A DNA stretch of 64,000 nt from an uncultured Desulfobulbaceae bacterium. GTDB lineage: Bacteria > Desulfobacterota > Desulfobulbia > Desulfobulbales > Desulfocapsaceae. The notes under the pieces are model-generated. The model was not told the DNA's origin. It did not search any database and saw nothing but the letters and a program-made list of their open reading frames with translations. The stretch is taken from the NCBI GenBank assembly GCA_903887485.1, contig CAISPV010000110.1, forward strand, positions 1 through 64,000, given 5' to 3'. Both the position numbers and the translations under genes were made by a program. This document shows positions 25,046-34,444 of this stretch, one piece after another. Position 1 is the first letter of the stretch. Each line of letters opens with the position of its first letter.

Positions 25046-27064
25046 TTATCCTTCCTGTTTTGGCTCGGGTGCCGTGTCTCGTCCGGTTGGCAGCACGTGG
25101 GCCAATCGCAACTCACGGAGCATGGCCCGCTTCTTGGCTTGGTGTTCCTGCATTCGACGCAGGATATCGTCCAGAACCCGCACGGCGCTGACCACATAGG
25201 GGCCCTTGTTGAGCATGACACACTCGGCACGGTCCCCCATCGCCGCGTCCGTGATCTCGGCACGCGATGGCATTCCCTCCTTGGCCAGGGTTTCTAATAC
25301 CTGCGTTGCCCAGATGACAGGGACGTGGGCCGCTTCACAGATCCAGAGAATCTCTTCCTGAACTTCCGCCAGGCGCTCGAACCCGCATTCGACAGCCAGA
25401 TCTCCCCGGGCGATCATCACCCCGCAACAAGGCGCCCGCATGGCCATCAATAACATGTCAGGCAAGTTGTCAAAGCCGCGCCGTGTCTCGATCTTCAGGA
25501 CAATGGCTGGCTGTCGATCCCCTAACCGCGCCAGGTGTTGCTGGAGGGACTCCACGTCCCGGGCACTGTTGGCAAAGGACAACTCGACGATGTCGGCATG
25601 CCGGGCCACGAAGGCCAGATCCTCGAGGTCCTTGGCAGTCGTGGCTGCCAGGCGAAGGTCGCTCTCGGGAAGGTTGATCCCTTTATCGGATGATAGCTTC
25701 CCGCCGCTTACGCGGGTCTGGGTGATCCGGACAAGAACCCGGCTGCTGTCAACCTTCTCGATCACGCCGCCGATCTTGCCGTCATCAAACCAGATTGACT
25801 CCCCTGGCCGGACGTCGTCGAACACCTCTGGAATCGTGCAACCGATAGTGGCAGGGGTCAGCAATTGTCCCTCACTGTCCCAGATTGCGGGATACCCTGG
25901 TGTGAGGTCGCGGGTCAGGATCAGAAGGTCTCCTTGTTGCAGGGAAATGGCGTTTTTACCGAGCGGCAACTTGCCGACCTGAGCCTTGCGCTCATCCCCT
26001 TTGGTTCCGGTCGTTTTTTGCAGGACGGTGCCGGGGACAACATAAGTCGTCTGGGTCGCTTCTGCCCAGCATCCGCTGTCCATGGCGGCAACGACTGTAA
26101 AAGTTCGTTTGGCATCCCTGGCATCGGTGAGTTTTAATTGTTCACCGGAGTGCAGGCGAGCCAGCCACGTCGCCGGTACGGGAAGGGAGGCAGCCGCCGG
26201 CGAGGGAGGCAACTGGGGAGAATTCTCCGGGGTCAGCCATACCCGTGCAGGGGCGGTGACCCGTCCGTAGATATCACGGCAGGGACGAATTCTGGCCACT
26301 GCCGGACCCGGCTCAAGCGGCCCGGTGCGCAGCTTTGGCCCTGCCAGATCCATGACGATCCGGCAGGATCGCCCTAGTGATTGCTCGGCCCGTCTCAGAT
26401 GCTCAATCATTTGCAGCCACGCTGCAGCGTCGTCGTGGGCGCAATTGATGCGCATGCAATCCATACCTTGCTGGAGCAGGTCGTGAACGAGGGTGAAATT
26501 ATCCGCTGCTTCACTCGGCATGGTGACCATGATCCGGACCCCGCGTCCGGGGATGGCGGGGCCGAAAAGGCATTCGGTGTGTTCGGCAAGGAGTCGTTCA
26601 CCGTTGGCAAAATCAACAACATCGGCCTCTTTCGAGGGTGGTTGCCAGGAACGATGCATCAGGCGGTGCAGCACTCCTAAAACTGCGTCGACTGTAACCA
26701 GGACGTGTGTCTCGGCGCGCCCGAGTGAGGACAGTCCCAACGCGGCCAACTGCAGTTGCAACGGCCGGAGGTCGTGACACCTGAGGGCAAGGTAATGCAG
26801 GAGATTGCGGGCGCTCTCTTGATGGTTGCTGTGAACCTCATTGAGACGTAGGTGGGATCTGGCCATCTCAGCAACCATATTCACCCGGATGGCCGTGAGT
26901 TCCCTGATAATACGATCGATATCCGCGATGCCCAGATAAGCACTGTGGGCGGTATCTTCAGTTATCACGGTCATTGTTGCCAATGACCTCATGCCCCAGG
27001 TGAGGCGCGCTATTTTTCTGTATCTTCTCCACCTGATTGGTAAGTGATGATTCCTTCTTCTCAT
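25046..27064 (-). CDS. atypical pyruvate kinase-family protein with N-terminal extension
   Basis: The barrel domain is recognisable by RINCAHDDAAAW, IVMDLAGPKLRTG, VLKIETRRGFDNL, MIARGDLAVECG and ATQVLETLAKEGMPSRAEITD. Differences from standard PykF/PykA are clear. About 170 extra N-terminal residues carry a helical region (SARNLLHYLALR). The B-domain region is long. The usual MLSxETA loop reads MLNKGPY. The protein stops shortly after the barrel, lacking most of the C-terminal allosteric domain. This matches a known but poorly characterised pyruvate-kinase subgroup. The start is uncertain: ATG 26974 (MTVITEDTAHS) fits the domain boundary better than 27064, and neither has a strong ribosome site. 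Catalytic activity is plausible but unproven. Confidence 0.85.
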   Translation of the reverse strand: MRRRNHHLPIRWRRYRKIARLTWGMRSLATMTVITEDTAHSAYLGIADIDRIIRELTAIRVNMVAEMARSHLRLNEVHSNHQESARNLLHYLALRCHDLRPLQLQLAALGLSSLGRAETHVLVTVDAVLGVLHRLMHRSWQPPSKEADVVDFANGERLLAEHTECLFGPAIPGRGVRIMVTMPSEAADNFTLVHDLLQQGMDCMRINCAHDDAAAWLQMIEHLRRAEQSLGRSCRIVMDLAGPKLRTGPLEPGPAVARIRPCRDIYGRVTAPARVWLTPENSPQLPPSPAAASLPVPATWLARLHSGEQLKLTDARDAKRTFTVVAAMDSGCWAEATQTTYVVPGTVLQKTTGTKGDERKAQVGKLPLGKNAISLQQGDLLILTRDLTPGYPAIWDSEGQLLTPATIGCTIPEVFDDVRPGESIWFDDGKIGGVIEKVDSSRVLVRITQTRVSGGKLSSDKGINLPESDLRLAATTAKDLEDLAFVARHADIVELSFANSARDVESLQQHLARLGDRQPAIVLKIETRRGFDNLPDMLLMAMRAPCCGVMIARGDLAVECGFERLAEVQEEILWICEAAHVPVIWATQVLETLAKEGMPSRAEITDAAMGDRAECVMLNKGPYVVSAVRVLDDILRRMQEHQAKKRAMLRELRLAHVLPTGRDTAPEPKQEG

Positions 27065-27098
27065 AGGTCATTAAACCGTTCATCCTGACTTTGAAAAA

Positions 27099-27194
27099 TT
27101 AGGCACTCTCTTTCCTTGTTGGGTGTAAACTTATGGTTCTCAAAAAGGACGCGGCAACAAGGGACAGGGCGGCAAAAGCAAGTGTTTTCTTCAT
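27099..27194 (-). CDS. tiny secreted-type ORF (31 aa)
   Basis: AAGGAG stands 7 nt before the ATG at 27194. The product begins MKKTLAFAALSLVAASFL, a textbook short signal peptide, and ends 13 residues later at TAA. It is either a genuine micro-secreted peptide or the surviving start of a truncated exported protein. No homologue is recognised. It lies between the receiver gene and the pyruvate-kinase gene, on the same strand. Confidence 0.45.
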   Translation of the reverse strand: MKKTLAFAALSLVAASFLRTISLHPTRKESA

Positions 27195-27280
27195 CTTGTT
27201 TCTCCTTTTGTTTTGATATATTATTTTTGCCCATATGTGCCTATGTGCTTCTTCTTAAAATGCTACTTACTGATCCCGTC

Positions 27281-27757
27281 TCAATCGAGCAAGGCCGCCT
27301 TGATGGCCAATCCCAGCTCGCAGAGGGTGTATGGTTTTTTCACCAGTTGGCTGGCGCCCAGTTGCAAGGTCCTGTTGATCTCGCTTGAATCCGCGAATCC
27401 ACTGACAATAATCGCCCGCTGGTCCGGCCTGAAGGCAAGCATCTTCTCGTAGGTCTCCCGGCCATTTATCCCTGGATTCATCTGCATATCGAGCATGACC
27501 AGATGGGCCTGATTCTGCGTCAGGTAGGAGGCCGCCATCTCGCCGCTGGCCACCGCCATGACTGAATAGCCAAGGACTTTAAGCATATTGGTGGCCATAT
27601 CCCGCACCATCACATCATCTTCGACAATCAGGACATGCTCGCCATTTCCTTGGATCAGATCTATTGTGCCTGTCATCTCTGGTATCATTGCTTCTTTACT
27701 CCCTGGAAATTTATTCACAAAAGCCGTTGAGTCTCTTGCAAAAGGTTCATTCTTCAA
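27281..27757 (-). CDS. stand-alone response-regulator receiver protein
   Basis: 158 residues. The receiver begins at EHVLIVEDDVMVRDM with the acidic pair, the acceptor Asp is in LVMLDMQMNPGINGRE, the Ser/Thr is in AIIVSGFADS, and the Lys is in LVKKPYTL. There is no output domain. The leader TIDLIQGNGEHVLIVEDD resembles the ATPase-receiver linker of hybrid kinases, so this may be a receiver that has broken off a hybrid kinase. The start could be 27757 or an internal ATG such as 27688 (MIPEM). It could act in a phosphorelay with the hybrid kinases at the start of the window, but nothing links them directly. Confidence 0.85.
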   Translation of the reverse strand: MKNEPFARDSTAFVNKFPGSKEAMIPEMTGTIDLIQGNGEHVLIVEDDVMVRDMATNMLKVLGYSVMAVASGEMAASYLTQNQAHLVMLDMQMNPGINGRETYEKMLAFRPDQRAIIVSGFADSSEINRTLQLGASQLVKKPYTLCELGLAIKAALLD

Positions 27758-27790
27758 TTTATATATTTTTCTTATCAGGTCAAACCTTTA

Positions 27791-27815
27791 ATCCGTTCAG
27801 ATCGAACGGATTTTT
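27791..27815 (+). terminator. hairpin with T-run
   Basis: 'aatccgttc' and 'gaacggatt' are separated by agatc and followed by ttttt. This is a good rho-independent shape for + strand transcription, although both flanking genes read on the - strand. It may block antisense transcripts. Confidence 0.45.
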
Positions 27816-27853
27816 GTCAGTTATTATCTGGCGAAGCGAACTCTGATCTGCAT

Positions 27854-27882
27854 GAGGATGATTTTAAAAGGAAATCATCCTC
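27854..27882 (-). terminator. 11-bp perfect hairpin at the end of the GT2 gene
   Basis: 'gaggatgattt' pairs with 'aaatcatcctc' across a 7-nt loop. The stem overlaps the stop of the glycosyltransferase gene. No strong U-run follows in the - direction, so termination there is likely but not certain. Confidence 0.5.
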
Positions 27883-28900
27883 CAATATGTACCTGCTGGA
27901 GGAGATGGTTCTGTCCTGCCGCGCAATAGATCTGCCCGCCCTGGCCATCGGGACCGGGTGCGGCAACGGTGAGGTAGCGTAATCGTTTCAGCTCCCGACG
28001 GCCATGGGTAACCGTGTCGAGGATCAGGCCGCAGGCCAGGCTGAGACAGGCCAGGAGCATGATGCCGGTGGCGAGGATGGCGGTGGGGAAACGGGGAACG
28101 AGACCGGTCTTGGCATAGGTGAGCAGCACGGGAATGGCAAGGCCAACGGAGATGGCGGCCAGCAGGCAGAAGAGGATGGAAAAGAAGATCAGCGGCCGTT
28201 CCTTCTTGAAGAGGGCGATGATGGTCAGCAGGATCCGGTAGCCGTCCCGGTAGGTGCTGAGTTTGCTCTCCGAACCAACAGGCCGTGAGCCATAGGGGGT
28301 GATCACTTCGGCCACAGGCATCTTCAGTTCGAGGGCATGGATGGTGAGTTCGGTCTCGGTCTCAAAGCCTTGGGCCAGGGCCGGGAAGGATTTGACAAAG
28401 CGGCGGGACATGACCCGGTAGCCGGAGAGCATATCGGTGAGCTGGCGGCCAAAGAGCATGGACATGAAGCCGGTCAGGAGATGATTGCCCAGTTGATGCC
28501 CCCGCCGAAAGGAGGCGTCTCCTTCATGGGCGGTCAGGCGGGTGCCGACCACCATGTCCAGTTGTTCGGTCAGCAGTTTATCAATCATATCCGGGGCGCT
28601 GGCGGCGTGGTAGGTGCTGTCGCCATCCACCAGGATATAGATGTCGGCCTCGATATCGGAAAACATCCGCCGCATCACATTGCCCTTGCCCTGGTATTTT
28701 TCACTCCTGACAATGGCGCCTGCCTCTGTCGCCTTCCTGATCGTTTGATCTCCCGAGTTGTTGTCATAGACGTAGATCATCGCTCCCGGCAATACCTCCC
28801 GGAAATCCTGCACCACCTGGGCCACGGTTTGTTCCTCGTTATAACACGGGATCAGAACAGCAATACGTTGTAAAAATGGTATGGGGTTTCCCTGGGTCAT
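27875..28900 (-). CDS. family 2 glycosyltransferase with C-terminal membrane helices (DPM1/GtrB-like)
   Basis: 341 residues. The GT-A domain begins AVLIPCYNEEQTVAQVV, carries the metal-binding D-x-D region in ILVDGDSTYHA, and has LTDMLSGYRVMSRRF and GFETETELTIHA, typical of polyprenyl-phosphate sugar transferases. Two hydrophobic helices follow (~245-310). It probably loads a hexose onto undecaprenyl phosphate for transfer on the periplasmic side. Its ATG overlaps the stop of the upstream membrane protein (28897-28900), whose GT-C-like topology makes it the natural acceptor-side enzyme. Confidence 0.87.
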   Translation of the reverse strand: MTQGNPIPFLQRIAVLIPCYNEEQTVAQVVQDFREVLPGAMIYVYDNNSGDQTIRKATEAGAIVRSEKYQGKGNVMRRMFSDIEADIYILVDGDSTYHAASAPDMIDKLLTEQLDMVVGTRLTAHEGDASFRRGHQLGNHLLTGFMSMLFGRQLTDMLSGYRVMSRRFVKSFPALAQGFETETELTIHALELKMPVAEVITPYGSRPVGSESKLSTYRDGYRILLTIIALFKKERPLIFFSILFCLLAAISVGLAIPVLLTYAKTGLVPRFPTAILATGIMLLACLSLACGLILDTVTHGRRELKRLRYLTVAAPGPDGQGGQIYCAAGQNHLLQQVHIGG

Positions 28901-30531
28901 TTTGTGTTCCTCTCGTTTTGGGTGTAGCTATCCATGGGGGTGACTGCGCAGAAATAAAAAGGGTCGGTGATCCGGTTTTCGATATGGGGGTTCATCTGTT
29001 GACATGCTTTCTCGTTGATCCGCAGGTTGAAGTGCTGCAGGGCGGCCCTGCTTTCTTTGTCTTCGTTGGATCGGTAGAGGACATAGAGTGGGCCCTGATG
29101 GTCGGTGATCAGTTGTTGCATGCGGCGGTCAATTCCGTTGGGGGTCTCTGAAGGGCCGGTGAAATAGCTCTCGATTCTGACAAAACGAACCGGCTCCGGG
29201 AAAAAGGGAATAACATAGGAAAAGGGCTCCACCCCGGTCATGAGCACCATGCTCTTGGCCGGATCAGCCAAGGGCGGTGGGGTAACGCCGAAATAGTCGG
29301 AACTCCAGGGCACCCGTCCCCAGCTTCCCGGTTTCAGGGTGACAAGCCACAGGATCAGGCAGGCAAAGATGGCCATCTGCCGGGCAGGAAGACGTAAAGG
29401 AAAGCGGTCAATGAGCAGCCAGATCGCCAGGGGTGCCAGCATTTCCAGGGGCAGGAGATAGCGGTAGATGGCGAAGAGCTTCAGCCAGACCAGGTAAGAG
29501 ATCACGATGGCGGTCAGGAAGAAAAATCCCTTGTGCCGGGTAAGTGGTGGCTGAAAATCGGCGCCGCTCCGGCGCAGGGCAATGATGCCGGTAGGTATCA
29601 GGGCGAGGATGAGCAGGACAAAGCGCAGGTCGCGAAATTCGATCTCACCCACCCGAAAGGGATTGATCACTATCAGGAATGGCAGGAAGATGGATTCCCA
29701 AAGACTGGGTGGCAGAAAATGGATGTCCCGGTAAGAGGCAGCTGCGCCCATGGGTGAGCGGAACAGGTCATTGAAATAGGGGAACAGCGGGTTACCGTAG
29801 TGAACCCAGAGCTCATGCATCCAGAAGCCGCCGGTGATCGCAATCCCGGTCAGGACGCCGATGCCGAAGCAGAACGCCAGCAGGATGCGGCGCGAGAAGG
29901 CCACGGGCAGGACCAGAAAGGCGGCGCACCAGCCCACGGCAAAGGTGGCGGATGGCTGTTTCAGGCCGGCGGCCATCCCGGTCAGGATGCCGGCGCAGGC
30001 AACGATCAGCAATATCCTTGCCGTCTTCTCCCGGCGCAGGTCTTGAAAGTTAGCCATGAGCAACCACATTCCGCCCAAGAGAGGCAGGCTGATCAGGTTG
30101 TCGCCAAAGGTGGTGCCCAATTCGGCCAGGGTGCCGGCCCCTAATAATCCAAGGAAGGCGGCCAGATAATAATGCCAGTCGGGGCGCTTCCGTTCTTCGC
30201 CCATGATGCTGCGGGCTATGCCGACGAGGATGGGGAAATTCAGCCCCTGCACGGCCCCGATCAGAAATCCGGTGACCATGGGCGGCAGAGCCATGACTGC
30301 CCAATAAAACGGAATGTGCAGGAGGGGATTATAGAAGTTGGCTACCTGGGCCGGCACCATGTCAAAGTCCAGACGATGGTGGAGAAAGGCAAAAGGGTTA
30401 TACAGATGATAATTGCGGAGATCCCAGTTGGCATCCTGTCCCAGCAAAAGGGCCAGCAGGCCGAAAAAAAGAGGCCCGGCGAGCCAGGGGAAAAAACGGG
30501 AGATGCGATGTGGTGAATCAGAACGAGTCAT
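28897..30531 (-). CDS. GT-C-like polytopic membrane protein, partner of the GT2 enzyme
   Basis: About eleven transmembrane helices. An acidic pair in the first periplasmic loop (LLGQDANWDLRNYHLYNPFAF) is the usual catalytic feature of GT-C transferases. A soluble C-terminal tail of ~110 residues follows. The open frame extends to 30621. I prefer ATG 30531 (MTRSDSPHRISRFF) because the extra 30 residues are unlike a signal or helix; no ribosome site decides it. Coupling to the glycosyltransferase by ATGA overlap suggests a two-step glycosylation of lipid or protein. The acceptor cannot be inferred. Confidence 0.72.
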   Translation of the reverse strand: MTRSDSPHRISRFFPWLAGPLFFGLLALLLGQDANWDLRNYHLYNPFAFLHHRLDFDMVPAQVANFYNPLLHIPFYWAVMALPPMVTGFLIGAVQGLNFPILVGIARSIMGEERKRPDWHYYLAAFLGLLGAGTLAELGTTFGDNLISLPLLGGMWLLMANFQDLRREKTARILLIVACAGILTGMAAGLKQPSATFAVGWCAAFLVLPVAFSRRILLAFCFGIGVLTGIAITGGFWMHELWVHYGNPLFPYFNDLFRSPMGAAASYRDIHFLPPSLWESIFLPFLIVINPFRVGEIEFRDLRFVLLILALIPTGIIALRRSGADFQPPLTRHKGFFFLTAIVISYLVWLKLFAIYRYLLPLEMLAPLAIWLLIDRFPLRLPARQMAIFACLILWLVTLKPGSWGRVPWSSDYFGVTPPPLADPAKSMVLMTGVEPFSYVIPFFPEPVRFVRIESYFTGPSETPNGIDRRMQQLITDHQGPLYVLYRSNEDKESRAALQHFNLRINEKACQQMNPHIENRITDPFYFCAVTPMDSYTQNERNTK

Positions 30532-30690
30532 TATGGCTGCTGCGAATCTGGATTGAGTGATAAATGAGCTGTGAGGAAGGTTCGATCTGGTGAAAATACA
30601 GCCTTTTCCCTTCCTGCTCATTATTGCTTTACTCTTTGTACTGCGTGCTTGTTAATGTCTGATTTTTTTTTGGTTAGAATATGGTTCGGG

Positions 30691-32403
30691 TTAGGGGCGG
30701 GCGACACGGACAAAAATCGGATTGGAATAAAACCAGAGATCGGCATAGGCCTTGTCCTGGGTATTGGGCGCTAAAAGATCGTCACTGAGCGGATTGCCCT
30801 GCTCGTCAGTCTCATTCTTGACATCACGGCCAAGATTGGTGCCGCGCAGACGGAAGTACATATCACGATCCAGGCGCGGCATCTGATAGACAATGGATTG
30901 CCAATTCTCCTCACCTGCTTTTCTTCCATCCCGTCCCGACAGTTCCTCCTTCCAGTCTTTCCGGGCAAAGGAGGCCATTATCCGGGTGCCGGCATTGATC
31001 TCGCCCTCATAGTCAGGATTGGGGGTAACCCCATCGGCAAGAAACTTGGGCGCCTTCGCCCGCACCTCACCACCGATCAGGTCGATATGATCCACGGCCA
31101 CCGTATCCCCGTTGTTGTTTCTGGACGGGCTGCGGAAGCGGATGGTCATCTGTGGGTCGCACCCATCCTGCGTTTCCAGGGTCCCGCCCATCCAGGTAAT
31201 TTTTTGCTTCTGCTGCCGGCATTGGATGGAAAACTGCAAGCCGTCAATCAGATCGCCCTGGACAATAAAGGAGTTGCCGGAACGCAACCCTGCTATCAGT
31301 TCATCGGCGGAATAGCTGCCGTCATGATTCAGATCCTGCACATAGGTATGATTTTTTGCATACTCACCAGGCCAGAAATCGTGCTCCGTCGTATGGAAAT
31401 CAGAATTGACAAAGACAAAAAACCGGCGGCCTTCGCCAAGCAGGGCGTCCCAGGCCCCTCCGACCCTGGCCAGCATATAATCCGCGCCGCCATAGGTGCG
31501 CGCCCTGAAGGTGATATCCCGGCCGGCGCTGTCCTTGAAAGGCCCACCGTCATAATGGCCACGCTGTGCTGCCTTTTGATGGCCGGGCAACCCCTCAAAA
31601 CCAAAGGCCACATTGGGGGCGGCATCATGAAAATCACGAATGGCACCAATGGAATAATTCTGCCAGCGGGAGGGATGATTGATCAGGAAATAACTGCTCT
31701 GTGGATAATACTGATCCAGCCACTTGACGCCTGCCACCGCCTTGGCGTGATTGTTTTCGAGCAGCTTGCCGCTCGTGCCAAGATCATTGTCAGCCGTGGT
31801 GCCGCTATCCTTATCGTCAAACAGATATTCGTGCCGGGCAATGGCCAGGCCCCCCTCTTCCGCCGGGCCAACGATGGCGACACTGGCATGATCATGGCCC
31901 GGCACATTCCATTCATAGCCCTGGACAATGAGCTTGTCCGGCCAGGTCGCCCGGGCCTTTGCTACCAGCGGCCAGGAGTATTGCCATAACGATTGCCATC
32001 GCCACATCTTTCCGGCTGGAGGAGAACCCAGAAAATCGGTGTCAGCCGGCCAGGACTGCCCCTCGGCATTGCGACCGAATGCCCCGCCATGTTCGGAATT
32101 GGCGATCCAGTCAAGACCGAACTGAAAGGCATGGGCAAAGACCTGATCGGGAACATTGCTGCCATCAGTGAGATAGGTATGATTATGGAGATCCCCGGCC
32201 AGCCACCGTCCGGTGTCCGGTGTTTCCGGTTGCTCTTCTGCCAGGGCGTTCCCTGATGCGAGCGACACTTGCAGGCCTGCTTTTTGCGTGCTTACCTGGG
32301 CGTCCATGCCTTGCGACTGCGGAGCATGATAATTCAAAAAGGTCAGCGCCAAGATACCAACACCTGTTATTCCCTTCACAACCGTGACCCAAATTTTTTG
32401 CAT
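30691..32403 (-). CDS. exported PHP-type metal-dependent phosphoesterase
   Basis: The PHP active-site histidines and acids are visible in WLAGDLHNHTYLTDG, DWIANSEHGG, NHPSRWQNYS and FVNSDFHTTEHDFWPGEY. The start at 32403 is set by AGGAGGG 5-6 nt upstream and leaves a hydrophobic N-terminal segment (WVTVVKGITGVGILALTFL) that serves as signal or anchor. The frame itself is open to 32508. PHP proteins hydrolyse phosphodiesters with a metal cluster. With the neighbouring UshA-type protein and its location outside the cytoplasm, a role in extracellular phosphate or nucleotide scavenging is reasonable. The substrate is unknown. Confidence 0.82.
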   Translation of the reverse strand: MQKIWVTVVKGITGVGILALTFLNYHAPQSQGMDAQVSTQKAGLQVSLASGNALAEEQPETPDTGRWLAGDLHNHTYLTDGSNVPDQVFAHAFQFGLDWIANSEHGGAFGRNAEGQSWPADTDFLGSPPAGKMWRWQSLWQYSWPLVAKARATWPDKLIVQGYEWNVPGHDHASVAIVGPAEEGGLAIARHEYLFDDKDSGTTADNDLGTSGKLLENNHAKAVAGVKWLDQYYPQSSYFLINHPSRWQNYSIGAIRDFHDAAPNVAFGFEGLPGHQKAAQRGHYDGGPFKDSAGRDITFRARTYGGADYMLARVGGAWDALLGEGRRFFVFVNSDFHTTEHDFWPGEYAKNHTYVQDLNHDGSYSADELIAGLRSGNSFIVQGDLIDGLQFSIQCRQQKQKITWMGGTLETQDGCDPQMTIRFRSPSRNNNGDTVAVDHIDLIGGEVRAKAPKFLADGVTPNPDYEGEINAGTRIMASFARKDWKEELSGRDGRKAGEENWQSIVYQMPRLDRDMYFRLRGTNLGRDVKNETDEQGNPLSDDLLAPNTQDKAYADLWFYSNPIFVRVARP

Positions 32404-32653
32404 CACACCCTCCTGATAAACTTCATCATAAAATAAAAATTTCTCTCTCCAATGTTTCTTCCTGTCCGCCCATGATCCTGGTTGCCCTGCCGACATTTTG
32501 TACACCATAACATGTTTTTTTCATTGCAGGTCGTAACTCATCAAAATTTAACGGAAAATTCATCACTGGCTAATATTCTTTGACCATAAGAAAGGCACTG
32601 ATTCAAAAAACGAGACATGCCCAATCACCTTTCTTATATTCAAGGAGGCCTTA

Positions 32654-34210
32654 GTGAAGACATCTCCCGCCTGCAAGCCGTTAAGGATTAAAAAGATCTC
32701 GCTTTTCTGCCTCCTCATTGTTCTTTGCAGTGCGATCCCCCAGGGATGCTGGGGAGGTGACAGGCCCCACCCTTCCTCCCGCTGGCCCTCCTGCGATACG
32801 GATGCCTCCTCCCAGCAGATCTCATTTGTCCATGTCGCAGACACCCACGCCCGCTACAATCCGACCCCCGACGGATCAAGCCCTCTGGCCAGGATCCGGG
32901 GATATGCGGAACAGGTGCGAGCTGAAAACCCCTATACCGTTTTCACCAATGCCGGAGATGATTACGAGAAGGGATCGATTGCCGAGGAACTCTCGCGGGG
33001 ACGCACGACGCGGCAGGTGGTTCAGGCCATGCGGTACGATGTCCGCACCATCGGTAATCATGATTTCGCCTGGGGACTGGAAGAATTGCTGGCATTCAGC
33101 CATGATCCGGTAGCTGCGGTGCTTGCCTCCAATACCCGAATGACCGGCAATGTCCCTGGCAGGCAGCCCGGATGGGTGGACTACGCGGAACTGACGGTCG
33201 GCTGCGTCAAGATCGGCTTCTTTGGGCTCGTCTCCAAGCCATGGAATGAAAACGGCGAACAGTATGACGGCCCTTTCTATCACAACCATCCTGAGCTGCA
33301 AACGGACTCCCGCTATGTCGCCATTACCAGGGAGATCATCGCCCGCCATCGCCGGGACGTTGACCTGCTGGTGCTGGTCAGCCATCTCGGCATCTATGAC
33401 GATATCTCCCTGGCCGAGCAGACGCAGGGGATCGACATCATCCTCGGCGGCCATACCCATACCACCATGACCGAATCGCTGCGGATCAACAAGACGACCA
33501 TCATTCATCCTGGCTCTCATGGTGAGACGATTGGCCGGTTTGATCTCGACTTCAATCTCCGGGATAAACAAATGGCAGACAGCCATTTTGTCCTGGTCTC
33601 CAACCAGGAAGGTGTGACACCGGTGGACGAGACAACCGACCGGGAGATAAACAGGATCATCAGTCCGTATCAGGCGGCGATTCACGCAGATTTTGCCCGT
33701 CTCAACACCAGCCAGAGTGGAAAAGGGATGGCGCTTATTGCCGCCCGGGCCGCTGTCGAAACTCTGAAGAGTGACGCCGCCTTTGTCAATCCGCAATCGG
33801 CCTGGAAAGGCAGGTCCCCCGGTGGGCTGACAGCGCAGGATATCCTGGATACCTTTCCGGTGGAACGCGAACCAGCCGGAGAACCAGGGAGCAGCAGCTT
33901 TTTCCTGATCAGGGGAACCGGCGCCGCTTTACTCCAGGCCCGGGCCTCACTGCCTGATTTTGCCTATTGGGGGCCAGAGGATATCAGTCCGGCAATGACG
34001 TATACCATTGCTCTTCCCAAGGCCCAGGCCCTGGGCCAGAAAAGATATTTTGGTCGGGAGATCGGTATGATGCCCCCTGAGTCCGCCGGGGAGTTATGGG
34101 AGGCGGTGGTCGCATTCGGTCGTGATCGGAATAACGCCAATCTTTCGCTCGACGAAAGGGGCCAGGACAGAAATCGCGAGCTGATTGCCGCCTTGCTGAA
34201 GGGCCGTTAA
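32654..34210 (+). CDS. UshA/CpdB-type 5'-nucleotidase lipoprotein
   Basis: A GTG start is set by AAGGAGG five nt upstream. The N-terminus is hydrophobic with a lipobox-like IPQGC. The metallophosphatase set is complete: HVADTHARYNP, FTNAGDDYEKG, TIGNHDFAWG, LVSHLGIYDD and ILGGHTHTTM. A shortened C-terminal substrate domain follows (~330-518), smaller than in E. coli UshA. It is predicted to hydrolyse nucleotides or related phosphate esters in the periplasm. It is divergent from the PHP gene, with a ~250-bp shared upstream region in which I see no clear operator. Confidence 0.87.
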   Translation: MKTSPACKPLRIKKISLFCLLIVLCSAIPQGCWGGDRPHPSSRWPSCDTDASSQQISFVHVADTHARYNPTPDGSSPLARIRGYAEQVRAENPYTVFTNAGDDYEKGSIAEELSRGRTTRQVVQAMRYDVRTIGNHDFAWGLEELLAFSHDPVAAVLASNTRMTGNVPGRQPGWVDYAELTVGCVKIGFFGLVSKPWNENGEQYDGPFYHNHPELQTDSRYVAITREIIARHRRDVDLLVLVSHLGIYDDISLAEQTQGIDIILGGHTHTTMTESLRINKTTIIHPGSHGETIGRFDLDFNLRDKQMADSHFVLVSNQEGVTPVDETTDREINRIISPYQAAIHADFARLNTSQSGKGMALIAARAAVETLKSDAAFVNPQSAWKGRSPGGLTAQDILDTFPVEREPAGEPGSSSFFLIRGTGAALLQARASLPDFAYWGPEDISPAMTYTIALPKAQALGQKRYFGREIGMMPPESAGELWEAVVAFGRDRNNANLSLDERGQDRNRELIAALLKGR

Positions 34211-34372
34211 GCAATCGGAAGTCGCCCGTTCAGGTTTTGTCTTGTTCTCTTTTGGGGATAACATTGGCGAAAGTGCGGAGATCTGCTTCAAGAACCTTTC
34301 CATCGCTGATGGAACTGCTCGGCTTCCGGTACTTATTATCCACATGAAACAGCGAGGGACCAACAGTCATCC

Positions 34373-34399
34373 ACCACCGCCAGAGCCGGTGGTTTACCT
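34373..34399 (+). terminator. possible rho-independent terminator
   Basis: 'accaccg' pairs with 'cggtggt' across a 7-nt loop and is followed by a T-rich stretch (ttacctgtttttt). It lies 160 nt after the 5'-nucleotidase gene. The rest of 34211-34444 has no recognisable content. Confidence 0.45.
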
Positions 34400-34444
34400 G
34401 TTTTTTATTACTTTAGATGTCATTCAGCAGATAACCAAAAACCG

